Positions 8,427 to 20,250 of a stretch of DNA of 64,000 bases are shown here, one piece after another. Origin of the DNA: Synechocystis sp. PCC 7338 (lineage in GTDB: Bacteria; Cyanobacteriota; Cyanobacteriia; Cyanobacteriales; Microcystaceae); contig NZ_CP054306.1 of assembly GCF_018282115.1 (NCBI RefSeq), forward strand, positions 186,001 through 250,000, given 5' to 3'. How positions within the stretch are numbered: position 1 is the first letter of the stretch; each line of letters opens with the position of its first letter. The notes under the pieces were generated by a model. That model searched no databases. It was not told the origin of the DNA and saw nothing but the letters and a program-made list of their open reading frames with translations. Position numbers and translations under genes: made by a program.

Positions 8427-10437
8427 CAGGGGTTATATTTCTCGGCGTCAAGGCTTAAATTTACTCAAACTAATTACCATTGCTCTTCTAGTTTTTTTTT
8501 GCACCATAAGTACAGCTCAGGGGCAAAATTTTTTCAGCCAATTACCAGATGCAATCGATCAAGTAGAGCCCATAGATCTTAATTCTCCCGTCCAAAATAG
8601 GCCCTTTAGTTTGGGTTTTGATCCAAATTTGTCCGGTAGCATTGGCAACCTAGACTACACCACCGTTAGGGTGGACGGAGAGCCAATTTTTCTAATTGCC
8701 GTACCTACAGGTAACACCGATAAAGAAGGAGGCTCCGCCCTAAGTCCGATTGTCTATCGTCAACAACGAATTGAAAGTAAATTTAAAGAAATTATTCAAC
8801 GAGGCTTTGATCCAGATACCTTAAGCGTTGCTAGTTCCATTCTCAATGGGGCGATCATTATTCAAATTAGTGATGACAAAAATCTCCGCCCCCAAATTCT
8901 CCGCACCATTACTAAAGCCGATGCTGACTTATATGCCCTCACTCCGGAAGACCTAGCTTCAGAAACTGTCGACCAGGTTCGTAATGCTCTACTGCGGGCC
9001 CAGCAAGAACGCCAACCGGAAGCTCGAAGAAAACAAACCAGAGTTGCCTTGGTAATTGTCTCCATTGTGATCACAGTTTCCCTGACAGTACTATTTATTT
9101 ATCGTTGGTTAGGCCATAGAATTTATCTAATCAAGATGGCCATCAATTGTTTGATTAAAGCCGAAGAGAAAAACCCTGATTTTGACTACAATCACATTGA
9201 CCCGACCATTTTTAAAGATATTGTCACAATTCCCCGTTACTCCTTTGCTTTTCAAGTCCTAGACCGGATAGCCATTTTTCTTTACTATTTGAGCGCCTAT
9301 TGTAAGGCCATATTATTTGGTGACATTAATCGGGGAGATAGCAAAAAAAATCCGCCGCTTAATTTTTCCTTAGACAACCAAAAGATTTTTGAAAATATCC
9401 TCGAACTTTTTCAAGGTAAAGATTTTTATGATTTTCTTAAAAATCGTCTCAAACAAGTGGTATTCAGCCGGAGATTATTGATTTTTTTCATATTTATTAT
9501 TTGGATCCGTGGCGGTGCATTTTTGTTGCAGGTTTTTCCCGATAGTAGAAGGTTGGGTAAACAATTATCTGGCACCCCCATTTCCCTTACTTTAATTTGG
9601 TTATCCGCCATAATTTTAATTAGAATATCCGATTTTTTAATTGAATCTTTTTTTCATACTCTGGAAAGTGACTATGCCATTTTACAAACCGCTAAATACA
9701 CTAGACGTAAAATCAGAATTAACACCATCAGTAGCGCCATTAGAGGCATTAATTTAGTGGTCTGTATTTTTACAGCCTTAGTTTTTTCTCTCAGTTTGTT
9801 CGACGTGCCGGTGGCGACGGTGTTGGCGGGGGCCGGGATTATTGGTTTTGCTGTGTCTTTTGGCTCCCAAAATTTAATCAAAGACTTAATTGCTGGCATT
9901 TCCAATCTGATGAGCGATGCCTTTGCCATCAACGACTTTGTGCTGATCGGTCAATTTGAAGGGGTGGTGGAAGATACAAATTTATTTGTCACCCGCATCC
10001 GTTGTCCGAATGGTGATTTAGTCACCATTCCCAACGGCGCCATCGGTACAGTGTGTAATCAAACGAAGGATTGGTCCAGAGTCGATTATTCCGTTATGGT
10101 GGCGGCTGATGCTGACCCCAAAAAGGCGATCGCCGTTTTGCAACAGGTGGCATTGGGTTTGTACCACGACCCCTGGTGGCATCCCAAAATGCTCCAGGCA
10201 CCGGAACTAAAGGGCATTGAAGAAGTTTCCCATCAAGGCATTCTGATTCGTATTTGGCTTAAGACCCTGCCGGGAGAACAGTGGGACGTGGCTAGGGAAT
10301 TGCGACTAAGGGTGAAGGTCGCTTTTGAATCCCAGGAAATTGCCATTGGAGTGCCCCAACAACAGTGGTTAATGGCAGGGGCTTCCTCCTTAGATGAAGA
10401 TGAAAAAGAAAGTGCTATTACGGATAGGGAAAAATAG
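8350..10437 (+). CDS. MscS family mechanosensitive channel, large form
   Basis: About 695 residues. A hydrophobic signal (LLKLITIALLVFFCTIST) leads into a periplasmic region rich in Asn and Asp. Several membrane segments follow from about residue 225. The MscS pore and beta domain lie near residues 480-600 and show the TM3 signature (GAGIIGFAVSFGSQNLIKDLIAGISNLMSDAF) and the beta-domain GVVEDTNLFVTRIRCPNGDLVTIPN. The start is uncertain. The ATG at 8350 and a GTG at 8338 both lie inside the VOC gene, and no ATG follows before the signal peptide. The role is release of solutes on osmotic down-shock. Confidence 0.85.
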   Translation: MKLHSLLTVIISLWNLFVARLHLSNNRGYISRRQGLNLLKLITIALLVFFCTISTAQGQNFFSQLPDAIDQVEPIDLNSPVQNRPFSLGFDPNLSGSIGNLDYTTVRVDGEPIFLIAVPTGNTDKEGGSALSPIVYRQQRIESKFKEIIQRGFDPDTLSVASSILNGAIIIQISDDKNLRPQILRTITKADADLYALTPEDLASETVDQVRNALLRAQQERQPEARRKQTRVALVIVSIVITVSLTVLFIYRWLGHRIYLIKMAINCLIKAEEKNPDFDYNHIDPTIFKDIVTIPRYSFAFQVLDRIAIFLYYLSAYCKAILFGDINRGDSKKNPPLNFSLDNQKIFENILELFQGKDFYDFLKNRLKQVVFSRRLLIFFIFIIWIRGGAFLLQVFPDSRRLGKQLSGTPISLTLIWLSAIILIRISDFLIESFFHTLESDYAILQTAKYTRRKIRINTISSAIRGINLVVCIFTALVFSLSLFDVPVATVLAGAGIIGFAVSFGSQNLIKDLIAGISNLMSDAFAINDFVLIGQFEGVVEDTNLFVTRIRCPNGDLVTIPNGAIGTVCNQTKDWSRVDYSVMVAADADPKKAIAVLQQVALGLYHDPWWHPKMLQAPELKGIEEVSHQGILIRIWLKTLPGEQWDVARELRLRVKVAFESQEIAIGVPQQQWLMAGASSLDEDEKESAITDREK

Positions 10438-10675
10438 TACCGACAGTTAGTTTGTTCTTACAAACCCCCGGGAGCAGATTCCCGCCGAAAAATGTAAATT
10501 ATGTAGATTAAGGTCTAGTGCTGATGGGTAGATTACGTTCCCATATCCAAACCTATTTGTTGCGAAGGAAGGGAGAATTATTTCCCCGAAGTTGAACGCC
10601 CAGGCCAGTTTGGCGTCAACAGGCAACAAAATGAGCTAAAAACCCAGAAACTTTACTGTATGTAGTGTTTGGTTA

Positions 10676-10748
10676 TGCCAGGAGGCGGACTTGAACCGCC
10701 GACACGAGGATTTTCAGTCCACTGCTCTACCAACTGAGCTATCCCGGC
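10676..10748 (-). tRNA. tRNA-Phe(GAA)
   Basis: A 73-base cloverleaf on the minus strand. The acceptor stem is GCCGGGA/TCCTGGC with one wobble-like mismatch. The D-arm is GCTCAGTTGGTAGAGC, the anticodon loop CTGAAAA carries GAA, and the T-arm is GGCGGTTCAAGTCCGCC. CCA is not encoded. It sits between the MscS gene and pepA. Confidence 0.97.
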
Positions 10749-10905
10749 TTTTTTAGTGCATTAACAACATACCAAGAAGTATCACCCTTGACAAGCTCTT
10801 TGTTTAAATCCCCTGGCTGTGGCATTAACTACCCTGATCGCCAGCCGTTATGGGAGTGTGGCAAAATAGAGGGCGGACAATCCCTCAACAGAGAAACAAA
10901 CAGTG

Positions 10906-12384
10906 ATGCAGATCCGTGGAACAGACTACACAGCTTTGACTTGGCAGGGGGATGCCCTGGCCCTAGGATTTTTTGAAAATGCGACGGAAATCAGCGGTGA
11001 TCTGGCCCAATTGGATGACCGCCTGGAGGGAGTATTGCGGGAACTGATGGAGGAAAAGGAGTTTAAGGGTAAAGCTGGACAAAAGTTGGTGGCCCGGGTG
11101 GGTAGTAAAACCCCAGTTAAAAAGCTAATCCTGGTGGGCTTGGGGGAAATCGAAAAATTTAACAGCCAGGTTTTAGGGGATGGAGCGGCGGCGATCGCCC
11201 GGTTAGCAAAGACAGAAAAAGTTAAAACCCTGGGGGTGAGCTTGCCCCAACGGGAGCATGATCCAGCAGCCACAGCGGCCATTTTAACGGAAGGTATTTT
11301 GTTGGCTCTGCATCAGGACAATCGTTTTAAATCCGATCCTGAAGATAAGGAAATTAAACTTACCACCGTGGAATTGTTAGGGCTAGGGGAGCAGGCAACG
11401 GCCATTAGTAAAGCGGAAAAAATTGTCTCTGGGGTCATTCTGGCCCGAGAAATGGTAGCAGCACCGGCCAACGCAGTTACCCCCCTAACCTTTACGAAAA
11501 TTGCCACGGAGTTAGCCCAAACCTATGGCTTGGAGTTGGAAGTGCTGGGGCAGTCGGAATGTGAAGCCCTGGGCATGGGCGCATTTCTGGGGGTGGCGAA
11601 AGCTTCCGATTTACCGCCCCAATTTATCCACCTCACCTATCGCCCCGCTAACCCGACCAAAAAGCTAGCCATTGTCGGGAAAAGTCTGACCTTTGACTCC
11701 GGCGGTTTGAACATTAAAGGGGCCGGCAGTGGAATTGAAACGATGAAAATGGATATGGGAGGCGGCGGTGCTACCCTGGGGGCGGCCAAGGTGATCGCCC
11801 AGTTGAAGCCCAATGTGGAAGTGCATTTCATCTGTGCGGCAACGGAAAATATGATCAGCGGTAAGGCGATGCATCCAGGGGATATTCTCACTGCGTCCAA
11901 CGGCAAAACCATTGAAGTTAATAACACCGATGCGGAAGGCCGTCTCACCCTAGCCGATGCCCTGGTGTTTGCGGAAAAATTAGGCGTAGAGGCGATCGTC
12001 GATCTAGCCACCCTCACTGGGGCTTGCATTGTCGCCCTGGGGGATGACATTGGTGGTTTGTGGAGTCCTAACCAAGAATTGGCCGATCAGTTGAAAACAG
12101 CCGCGGAGAAGGCGGGGGAAAAATTCTGGCAAATGCCCATGGAAGATAAATATTTTGAGGGTCTGAAATCCCCCATTGCCGATATGAAAAATACTGGGCC
12201 CCGGGCCGGTGGTTCCATTACGGCGGCCCTATTTTTGCAACAGTTCATCAAGGAAACTCCCTGGGCTCATTTGGACATTGCCGGGCCGGTGTGGACAGAT
12301 AAACAAAACGGGGTTCATAATGCCGGAGCCACGGGCTATCCAGTGCGAACCCTGGTGCAATGGGTATTGGGATTAGCGGAGTAA
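10906..12384 (+). CDS. pepA: Leucyl aminopeptidase (M17)
   Basis: Cytosolic di-manganese/zinc aminopeptidase of the M17 family, 492 residues. The N-terminal domain reaches to about residue 165. The catalytic domain carries the metal-binding and catalytic signatures [22 protein letters not shown] and [18 protein letters not shown] lies directly before the ATG at 10906; I use the ATG. It is a stand-alone gene, with a probable terminator about 135 bases downstream. Confidence 0.95.
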   Translation: MQIRGTDYTALTWQGDALALGFFENATEISGDLAQLDDRLEGVLRELMEEKEFKGKAGQKLVARVGSKTPVKKLILVGLGEIEKFNSQVLGDGAAAIARLAKTEKVKTLGVSLPQREHDPAATAAILTEGILLALHQDNRFKSDPEDKEIKLTTVELLGLGEQATAISKAEKIVSGVILAREMVAAPANAVTPLTFTKIATELAQTYGLELEVLGQSECEALGMGAFLGVAKASDLPPQFIHLTYRPANPTKKLAIVGKSLTFDSGGLNIKGAGSGIETMKMDMGGGGATLGAAKVIAQLKPNVEVHFICAATENMISGKAMHPGDILTASNGKTIEVNNTDAEGRLTLADALVFAEKLGVEAIVDLATLTGACIVALGDDIGGLWSPNQELADQLKTAAEKAGEKFWQMPMEDKYFEGLKSPIADMKNTGPRAGGSITAALFLQQFIKETPWAHLDIAGPVWTDKQNGVHNAGATGYPVRTLVQWVLGLAE

Positions 12385-12518
12385 TTTTCTTCGTGTTGTA
12401 ATTTGGGCAGTATGGTCGGGCGATCTATTTCGTCTGTATGCTTAAAGACAATTGTTTGGCTACTATCGGGATAGTCAACATAGCTCTATCCTTGCTGTAT
12501 CACTTTTTTTAGATTTGG

Positions 12519-12555
12519 TGAACCGAAAGATTGGTTTTTGGTTCAAATTTTTTTT
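12519..12555 (+). terminator. Probable terminator downstream of pepA
   Basis: A six-base-pair stem (TGAACC/GGTTCA) with a 15-base loop is followed by AA and eight T. It lies about 135 bases after the pepA stop. The rest of 12385-12620 shows no gene. Confidence 0.45.
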
Positions 12556-12620
12556 GCTGATTAGGTCTCCTCATAAAATTAACTAAGACGAGATAGCGGC
12601 AACTAAGAAGCAAAAGGATA

Positions 12621-12657
12621 ATATCCCTCTTCCGTCAGACTGAGGGAAGAGGGATAT
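12621..12657. repeat. Back-to-back IS701-type terminal repeats (deletion scar or MITE)
   Basis: Two 17-base arms, ATATCCCTCTTCCGTCA and TGAGGGAAGAGGGATAT, form an inverted repeat with one mismatch and only three bases between them. The same end sequence borders the IS701-like element at 45.4-46.8 kb. The structure therefore looks like the two ends of such an element with the interior gone. It lies about 115 bases before the truncated PIN gene. Confidence 0.7.
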
Positions 12658-12770
12658 AGAGCATGACTTTAGTGCATTAAAGAGGGCGAGAATGTATGCA
12701 CTTTTGGGTACTAGCATAGATAAAATTATTCGAGATTAATGCACAGCTTGATGTCTCATAATTATCCTAA

Positions 12771-12992
12771 TTGGCTATAAACGAAAAAGTTGAATTAGTT
12801 AAGGTGAATTTTCACTTTGACAGTTGTCGAGACAAGAAGGATAATTCTCTGCTAGATTTGGCAGTCTCAGGTAATGCAAATTATTTGGTGACGGGAGATA
12901 GTGATTTGCTAGCATTAAACCCATTTCAAAATGTAGAAATTGTCTCCTATCAACATTTTCAGACTCTTATTCTCGCCATCATAGATAATTAG
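12771..12992 (+). pseudogene. Truncated PIN-domain toxin (COG1569-like)
   Basis: Only the C-terminal part of a PIN-family ribonuclease toxin is readable. The segment SCRDKKDNSLLDLAVSGNAN followed by YLVTGDSDLLAL matches the third and fourth acidic positions of the family. The N-terminal two thirds, with the first catalytic Asp and the Glu, are missing, and no good start codon with a ribosome site is present. No antitoxin gene is adjacent. The insertion-sequence scar just upstream may mark what removed the front of the gene. Confidence 0.65.
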
Positions 12993-13022
12993 TAACTATT
13001 GATCGGCGGGTTAACATTTAAA

Positions 13023-13907
13023 TTAAGCATCATTCACAGCGGTGATTTTAACCTCCGTTTCTAGTTCTGACTGCACCGTCAAACCTGTTTCCAGGAAAGT
13101 TTTTACGGGCGCTACTTCTCCCCCCACCGGACTGCAATAGGCAGGAATGGCACTGGCCACCAAAGCAATGTGGCGATCGCCAACTGCCAAACCATGGGTG
13201 GGATCATAGCCCCGCCAACCGGCTCCTGGTAAGTACACTTCCGCCCAGGCATGGAGTTCCCATTGATTAACTTCCGGATCCCCCGCCTCGTAACCACTGA
13301 CAAACCGGGACGCCAAACCCATAGCCCGACAAACTTCCATAAATAACACGGTTAAATCACGACAGGAACCCTCTCGACTGCGCCAAGTCACCCCCGCTTC
13401 CCAAGGTTCTCCTGTGGCTCGCACTGTATAAGTACAATGTTCGTATAACTTTTGGGTCAAATTTTGCAGAAAAGTAATTGGTTGCCGCTGACAGTCATGG
13501 GCAATATCCTGAGCTAGTTCCACTGCCACCGGATCAAGGCGACCTTCGTAGGGGACTAGATAGCTCCGCAACTGTTGGGCTAAGGATTGGGGATAATCAA
13601 GCGGTAACTTTAACGCCCAGGGTTCGAGCAAAAAGTTAAAGGGATTTTCCATGGTGGTTTGCACAATTGAATCCACGACGATCGCCAGCTTTTCTGTGGG
13701 ATCAGTGAACCAAATTTTTTGTTCTCCATTGCCATCAAGGGTGATGATTTCCCCTAAACTGGCGGGGAGAGGATCAATGGTTAAATTATACTTAAGCAAA
13801 TTTTGCCAACCATTACTGCGGGGCCGCAATCGTAAACGATGGGGCCGTAAATAAACCGGTTGATTAAAACTATATTGGGTATGATGTTCGATGCGATAGG
13901 TTGCCAT
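13023..13907 (-). CDS. Transglutaminase-like cysteine peptidase family protein
   Basis: A 294-residue protein with an N-terminal beta domain (TYRIEHHTQYSFNQPVYLRPHRL) and a transglutaminase-like core. The triad is visible as Cys in REGSCRDLTVLFMEVCRAMG, His in ELHAWAEVYLP and Asp in WRGYDPTHG. Bacterial members are thought to be peptidases or amidases and often occur with alpha-E and ATP-grasp proteins. Here the alpha-E gene is 42 kb away at 55.7 kb. The substrate is unknown. Its start is 58 bases downstream of the glycosyltransferase stop on the same strand, so the two may share a transcript. Confidence 0.85.
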   Translation of the reverse strand: MATYRIEHHTQYSFNQPVYLRPHRLRLRPRSNGWQNLLKYNLTIDPLPASLGEIITLDGNGEQKIWFTDPTEKLAIVVDSIVQTTMENPFNFLLEPWALKLPLDYPQSLAQQLRSYLVPYEGRLDPVAVELAQDIAHDCQRQPITFLQNLTQKLYEHCTYTVRATGEPWEAGVTWRSREGSCRDLTVLFMEVCRAMGLASRFVSGYEAGDPEVNQWELHAWAEVYLPGAGWRGYDPTHGLAVGDRHIALVASAIPAYCSPVGGEVAPVKTFLETGLTVQSELETEVKITAVNDA

Positions 13908-13965
13908 AAAAAATAATAATTTTAATACAATTTCTGGGTAAAATTTAAACTGGTGATGGCAATAT

Positions 13966-15147
13966 TTAGTTTGATAAAATTTGATAAACTTCTAGGGTTT
14001 TGCGGGCAGTGTTTTCCCAGGAAAAATCCTTAGACCTAGTTAAACTTTTTTGCCTTAGGTGATCCCGCCAATCCGTATCGCTAACGATTTTTTCCAATGC
14101 TAACGCTAGAGTCTGGATATCTTGGGGATCTACTAATACGCCACTGTCTGCCACCACTTCCGGTAATGATCCACCATTGGATGTAATCACGGGTAAGCCA
14201 AAGTTCATGGCCTCCATCACCGGCAAACCGAAGCCTTCGTAAAAAGAAGGATAAACAAAAGCGGTAGCCCGTTGATAAAACATCGCTAACCATTGGTTAG
14301 GTAGATAGGATAAACGATGAATTTCATTGTTATGAGGAGAATTGGTGATCGCCTCAAGAATTGGTTCATATTTCCAGCCCAGTTGACCGATGAGCACTAA
14401 CTGGTGGGGCGCTTTGGTGGCTTGTTTGAATAAATTAAAGGCTTTAATCAAACCAACTACATTTTTGCGAGGTTCCAGAGTACTAACGAAGAGAAAATAC
14501 GGCAGATTAAAATCATAGGGGATTGGCTGGGGTAAAGCAACTAAATTTTCTGGAGTTAAAGTTAGTCCTTGATAACGGCTAGCCTGGGGCGTAACAAAAA
14601 TTCTTTCTAGGGGAAATTGGTAATACTCGTTAATTTCCCGCTTGGTACTTTCCGCAAAGGTTAAAATTCCCTGGGCAAAGGGCAAACAACGTAAAATTCT
14701 TTGGTGGTAGCGTTGGACGATGGGAGGTACAAATTCTGGAAATTTAAGAAAAGTTAAATCGTGAATTGTCAACAAGTTTATACTTTGTCGGCTAGGGAAA
14801 ATGTAGTGATCGGTACCATGGATAAGATCGGGCTTGCCTAGGCGTGTTTCCAGCAAATTTAAAATGTTTAAAATGGGATTGGGAAAGCTAACTAGATGAT
14901 CGCTCAGGGTAACTGGTAATGGTAAACAACTACAATCTTTGAATTCAGTCAGATGATGATTTTTTTGCCACTTTCCCCTTAACCAATCCTTTAAACCAGG
15001 CTGGTAATAAATTTGTAGGCAAAACTGCCCTTGAAACTGTTGGCTATGCTGGAGTTGATCAAGCGCTCGCAGGAGACTGAGATTATAAAAACCAATACCA
15101 CTCAGTTGGCCCCGTATTGCCGTAGCATCCACACAAACTTTTAGCAT
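13966..15147 (-). CDS. Family 4 glycosyltransferase
   Basis: A retaining GT-B glycosyltransferase of about 393 residues. The N terminus is KVCVDATAIRGQLSGIGFYN and the C-terminal nucleotide-sugar site is FVYPSFYEGFGLPVMEAMN, with the conserved E-x7-E pattern, followed by GGSLPEVVADSGVLVDP. Members of this branch are often mannosyltransferases for surface polysaccharide; the donor here is not determined. Starts TTG, GTG and ATG lie in tandem at 15153-15147, and I use the ATG. The gene sits downstream of two kinase genes on the same strand. Confidence 0.85.
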   Translation of the reverse strand: MLKVCVDATAIRGQLSGIGFYNLSLLRALDQLQHSQQFQGQFCLQIYYQPGLKDWLRGKWQKNHHLTEFKDCSCLPLPVTLSDHLVSFPNPILNILNLLETRLGKPDLIHGTDHYIFPSRQSINLLTIHDLTFLKFPEFVPPIVQRYHQRILRCLPFAQGILTFAESTKREINEYYQFPLERIFVTPQASRYQGLTLTPENLVALPQPIPYDFNLPYFLFVSTLEPRKNVVGLIKAFNLFKQATKAPHQLVLIGQLGWKYEPILEAITNSPHNNEIHRLSYLPNQWLAMFYQRATAFVYPSFYEGFGLPVMEAMNFGLPVITSNGGSLPEVVADSGVLVDPQDIQTLALALEKIVSDTDWRDHLRQKSLTRSKDFSWENTARKTLEVYQILSN

Positions 15148-15227
15148 CACCAATCAATCTTTCTCACTGTTGATAAATAATCACTAGATGCCAAAATCTT
15201 AATATTCTTCGGGGTAGAAAGCAGTTC

Positions 15228-15278
15228 TTTGGGTAGGAAGCCTAAGCCGTAATCTTCGATTCGGCGTGGGTAGTTCAC
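15228..15278 (+). mobile_element. Solo right end of an IS200/IS605-type element
   Basis: The stretch has the shape of a subterminal hairpin (AAGCCTAAGCCGTAA... TTCGGCGTGG) followed by GTAGTTCAC. I recognise this as the right-end form of cyanobacterial IS200/IS605 (TnpB-type) elements. No transposase gene accompanies it. Its last bases supply the stop codon of the kinase gene on the other strand. Confidence 0.45.
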
Positions 15279-16411
15279 GCAGGAACTTTTTCCAGGGGGA
15301 GGGTAAAGTAAACCTCTGCCCCTTTATTAACGGCGGTATCGAGGCCAATTTGCCCCCCGTGGGCTTCGACAATGAGCTTGCAAACGTATAGCCCTAAACC
15401 TAACCCCAGGGGATTATTATCTCGATCGCCGCGCTGATAGCGGTCAAAAACTCGGTCAGCTATGGCCAGATCCACACCTACCCCATTATCTTTGACTCGA
15501 CAGGTTAAAGTTTGGCCTATGGCCGTAACTGTGATGGTAATGTTCAAAGGTTGAGAGCGGGGCAATGGATTGTATTTAAGGCTATTGGTCAACAAATTTT
15601 CCAACACCCGCCAAAGGAAGTTAGCATCCCCCATGATTAAGGGTAAATTTTCCCCCAAATTCAAACTAAGGGTTACTTCCTGCTCCCCTAGTCCCAATGA
15701 CCACTCCTGGGCAAAATCCCTCACTAGGGTGCCCAGATCAAGGCGTCGCAATACCAAAGGAACCCCCTGCTGTTCCCAATGTTGACTTTCCACTAGAGAA
15801 TTGATCAAGGCTAGTTGACGTTCACAACTGCGGGCCATCTGCTCCAGGGTTTGGCGGGGTAGAGAAAGTTCCGTTTGGTTTGGATCAGCCCGTTTGAGGC
15901 AATTGTTGAGTACCATGGACAGTCCCAACACAGGATTGCGGAGATCGTGGGACACCACCCGCAGGGAAACTTCCAGGGATTGTTCCGCCCGCTTCCGTTC
16001 TTGGATTTCTGCTCGCAGTTGATGTTTTTGTTGTAGCAGTAGTAGTTGATGTTCAATGCGGGCCAGCACTTCCTCCATTTGAAACGGCTTGGTGATGTAG
16101 TCCGCTCCCCCCAGGTTAAAGGCTTTGACTTTATCAAATACGTTATCTAGGGCACTGATGAAAATAATTGGGATTTCCTGGGTATCGGGATTGGACTTTA
16201 ACCGAGCACACATTTCATAGCCGTTCATGGTGGGCATATTAACGTCAAGTAAGATCAAATCCGGCGGGGATTGTTCAATACTTTTGAGGGCAAAATTGGC
16301 ATCCAACGCTTTGCGGATTCGGTAACCATGGGCGGACAAAAGGTTAGCCAGTAGCCGTACGTTGTCCGGGGTGTCATCGACAATAAAAAGGGTTTTACAG
16401 TCCTGGCCCAT
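15275..16411 (-). CDS. Receiver domain-histidine kinase fusion
   Basis: A 378-residue protein with the receiver in front of the kinase. Receiver, residues about 7-125: FIVDDTPDN, phosphoacceptor Asp in LILLDVNMP, and Lys in YITKPFQ. A short coiled linker follows, then the dimerisation box with the phosphorylated His in VVSHDLRNPV, and the ATPase domain with the N, G1 (VKDNGVGVD) and G2 (GLGLGLYVCK) boxes. It has no membrane segment, so it acts in the cytoplasm. In PCC 6803 two kinase genes, Hik4 and Hik41, occupy what seems to be the same place (from memory). It lies 87 bases downstream of the larger kinase. Confidence 0.9.
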   Translation of the reverse strand: MGQDCKTLFIVDDTPDNVRLLANLLSAHGYRIRKALDANFALKSIEQSPPDLILLDVNMPTMNGYEMCARLKSNPDTQEIPIIFISALDNVFDKVKAFNLGGADYITKPFQMEEVLARIEHQLLLLQQKHQLRAEIQERKRAEQSLEVSLRVVSHDLRNPVLGLSMVLNNCLKRADPNQTELSLPRQTLEQMARSCERQLALINSLVESQHWEQQGVPLVLRRLDLGTLVRDFAQEWSLGLGEQEVTLSLNLGENLPLIMGDANFLWRVLENLLTNSLKYNPLPRSQPLNITITVTAIGQTLTCRVKDNGVGVDLAIADRVFDRYQRGDRDNNPLGLGLGLYVCKLIVEAHGGQIGLDTAVNKGAEVYFTLPLEKVPA

Positions 16412-16498
16412 GGCGATCGCCTGCGGGAATTGATGGAGAAGGAAGAAAAATTAAAGTTGAGCCGAATTTCAAATATCCGTTGGTACAGTTAGGGATAA

Positions 16499-18496
16499 TC
16501 AACTGGGTTGCCCCGCTAAGGTTGCCTCCCCAAGACTAGATTCAATCGTCAGGAAAATCTGCTCAAAGCGGTATTCCCTAGCCCAGGTGGCCAATAGGTG
16601 AGCCAGGGATGGGGACAAGGTTGGCAGGGACTCAACCAGGGCAATCAGGTCATTGTCATTGCATTCTAGAGCCATTTTTGCCATCTGTTGTCGCCAGGAC
16701 GGGGGGGTTGTCGTCAATTGTTCTGATAGGGACGGGGCCGTGATCACGGGAAAGGGTCGGAGAGGGGAAGCTAGTGGTTGAACCTGGGAAGGTAACGATA
16801 CGGCCAGGTGTTTAGCCAGGAGGGCAATCAATGCTTCGGGGCGGAAGGGCTTACTTAAAAAATCGTCACAACCAGCGGCCAGGATTTCCGTTCGTTCTTC
16901 TTCAAAGGCACTGGCGGTGAGGGCAATGATGACCGTATGTTGCCCCTGGGGGGTGGCCTTAATTTTTTCGGTCGCGCTCCGACCATCCAACACCGGCATT
17001 TGCATATCCATTAAAATCACCTGGGGCTGCCAACTTTCCCACAGGGCGATCGCCATTTCTCCATTTTCCGCCTCTTGGACAACGAAGCCTAGACTGGTGA
17101 GCAATTGCCGCAGTAATAGCCGACTTTCCGGACGGTCATCTACCACAAGAATTTTTTGATTGTAATGGTCCAGGGTCGGCAGAATTGCCGCTGAAATTTC
17201 CGGAGTCGAATGGGGGGCCGCCATCACCTGCACTGGAATAGCAAAAAAGAAAGCACTGCCCTGGTCGACCTTACTCCTAACTTGAATTTGTCCCCCCATC
17301 AACTGAACAAATTTTTGGCTGATGGGTAGCCCTAAACCATTACCTTGACAAGATTTCAGCCCCGTTTCTGTCTGGGCAAAGGGCACAAACAATTTATCCA
17401 TTTCATGGGACGCAATGCCCGCCCCCGTATCCGATACCAAAAAATGGAGCCAGATGGATGCGCCCTCACCCCCATCGGACTGGGGAGTCTTTGTGGTGGT
17501 CAGACATTTAACTTTGAGGGTGACACCGCCCTGGGCAGTAAATTTAATGGCATTGGCCAACAAATTAATCAACACCTGCCGCAACTTGCCCCCATCAGTC
17601 TTAATCCATTGGGGCACCTCTGGCGATCGTTCCACCTGGAGGAGAAGTTGTTTTTCCTGGGTCCGTAGTTGAAAAAGGGCCTGGAGATTATCTAACAGAC
17701 GATGGCAATCAATGGTTTTTTCGTTGAGGGTGGTACGGCCTGCCTCAATTTTGGACATTTCCAGAATGTCGTTAATCAGTTCTAGTAAATGCTCGCCGCT
17801 CCGGTTGATGATATCCAGGGTGGGACGGTGGGGGGCCAAACTGGGATCCCGATGTAACAGTTGACTAAAACCAATGATGGCATTGAGGGGAGTGCGCAAT
17901 TCATGGCTAATGCTGGCCAAAAATTCCGTTTTAGCCCGATTGGCCGCATCTGCCGCTTCCTTGGCTTGGGTCAGGGTTGTTTCTGCTTGGTGCCGGGCCT
18001 GGGCGATCGCCAAAAATTGCCCCACCAGCTTGGCTAGGTTTAATTCCTCAGGGTTCCAGCTATAGTTGCTATGGAGATGGACCATGCTAATGTAGCCCAA
18101 CACTTGGGCATCCTTGACCATGGGCACCACCAGGATGGATTTCACCAGATCAAACTGTAGGGAGACCTTATCCATCTCAGCCTCCGGGGGCATTTGCTCC
18201 ACATCTTCCACTAAAACACCGTCACTGTCCTGCAAATTAGCCCAGATCCAGGGATAGGTGGCCACCGGCACCCCTTGAAAAGTTGATAACCGAGGAGCAG
18301 TACCCACTGCGCACCATTCTTCCGCCATATGTAAACAGTCCTTGGCCGGATCGTGGTAAATCACATGGACCCGCTGACAACCAAACAACAGCCCCAGTTG
18401 CTCCATGGCAAAATGCACCGCCGTGGCCCAGTCCTTTTCCAGCAGAGTTCTCGCAATCGCCCTCAGACAATCTTCTCGTTCCAACTTTTGCTCCAA
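16499..18496 (-). CDS. GAF-histidine kinase-receiver hybrid
   Basis: A 665-residue cytoplasmic hybrid kinase. A GAF-like sensor covers residues about 8-175. A coiled linker leads to the His box [21 protein letters not shown]. The ATPase domain shows [17 protein letters not shown] and [12 protein letters not shown] receiver has [10 protein letters not shown], its Asp in VILMDMQMP and Lys in FLSKPFRP. The C terminus may be a degenerate phosphotransfer domain. The start is TTG at 18496; later ATG codons would cut into the GAF domain. With the neighbouring fusion kinase it could form a phosphorelay. The signal is unknown. Confidence 0.88.
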   Translation of the reverse strand: MEQKLEREDCLRAIARTLLEKDWATAVHFAMEQLGLLFGCQRVHVIYHDPAKDCLHMAEEWCAVGTAPRLSTFQGVPVATYPWIWANLQDSDGVLVEDVEQMPPEAEMDKVSLQFDLVKSILVVPMVKDAQVLGYISMVHLHSNYSWNPEELNLAKLVGQFLAIAQARHQAETTLTQAKEAADAANRAKTEFLASISHELRTPLNAIIGFSQLLHRDPSLAPHRPTLDIINRSGEHLLELINDILEMSKIEAGRTTLNEKTIDCHRLLDNLQALFQLRTQEKQLLLQVERSPEVPQWIKTDGGKLRQVLINLLANAIKFTAQGGVTLKVKCLTTTKTPQSDGGEGASIWLHFLVSDTGAGIASHEMDKLFVPFAQTETGLKSCQGNGLGLPISQKFVQLMGGQIQVRSKVDQGSAFFFAIPVQVMAAPHSTPEISAAILPTLDHYNQKILVVDDRPESRLLLRQLLTSLGFVVQEAENGEMAIALWESWQPQVILMDMQMPVLDGRSATEKIKATPQGQHTVIIALTASAFEEERTEILAAGCDDFLSKPFRPEALIALLAKHLAVSLPSQVQPLASPLRPFPVITAPSLSEQLTTTPPSWRQQMAKMALECNDNDLIALVESLPTLSPSLAHLLATWAREYRFEQIFLTIESSLGEATLAGQPS

Positions 18497-18641
18497 AACT
18501 TCCCCCCGGCGATCGCCTATCAGCCTAGGATTTACACCATCCCACCAGTTGGGAACAGCCCCAAAGTGATACCCTTAAAGATGGCAAATTTGACCAAAAC
18601 TAAACAGTAATCCTGTAGTCTAACTATAAACAAATTCCTAG

Positions 18642-20102
<1,461 letters not shown>

Positions 20103-20250
20103 AGGCTGATTTGTCTGGGGTCTAAGTTAGGAGAATTGGGGGTAATGGGAATGGTTTTCTAGGATGACCATTGGTTTATTCCCCCTCCTTTCCTAGCCGG
20201 CGATCGCCAGTTGTTTGCATAGAAACGCTATCAAAGGGAAATTCCTAAAA

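Noticed and set aside
10447-10629. Sixty-codon minus-strand reading frame between the MscS gene and tRNA-Phe
   Set aside because: It starts at TTG without a ribosome site, resembles no family, and overlaps a CGGGA/TCCCG hairpin; it is probably chance.
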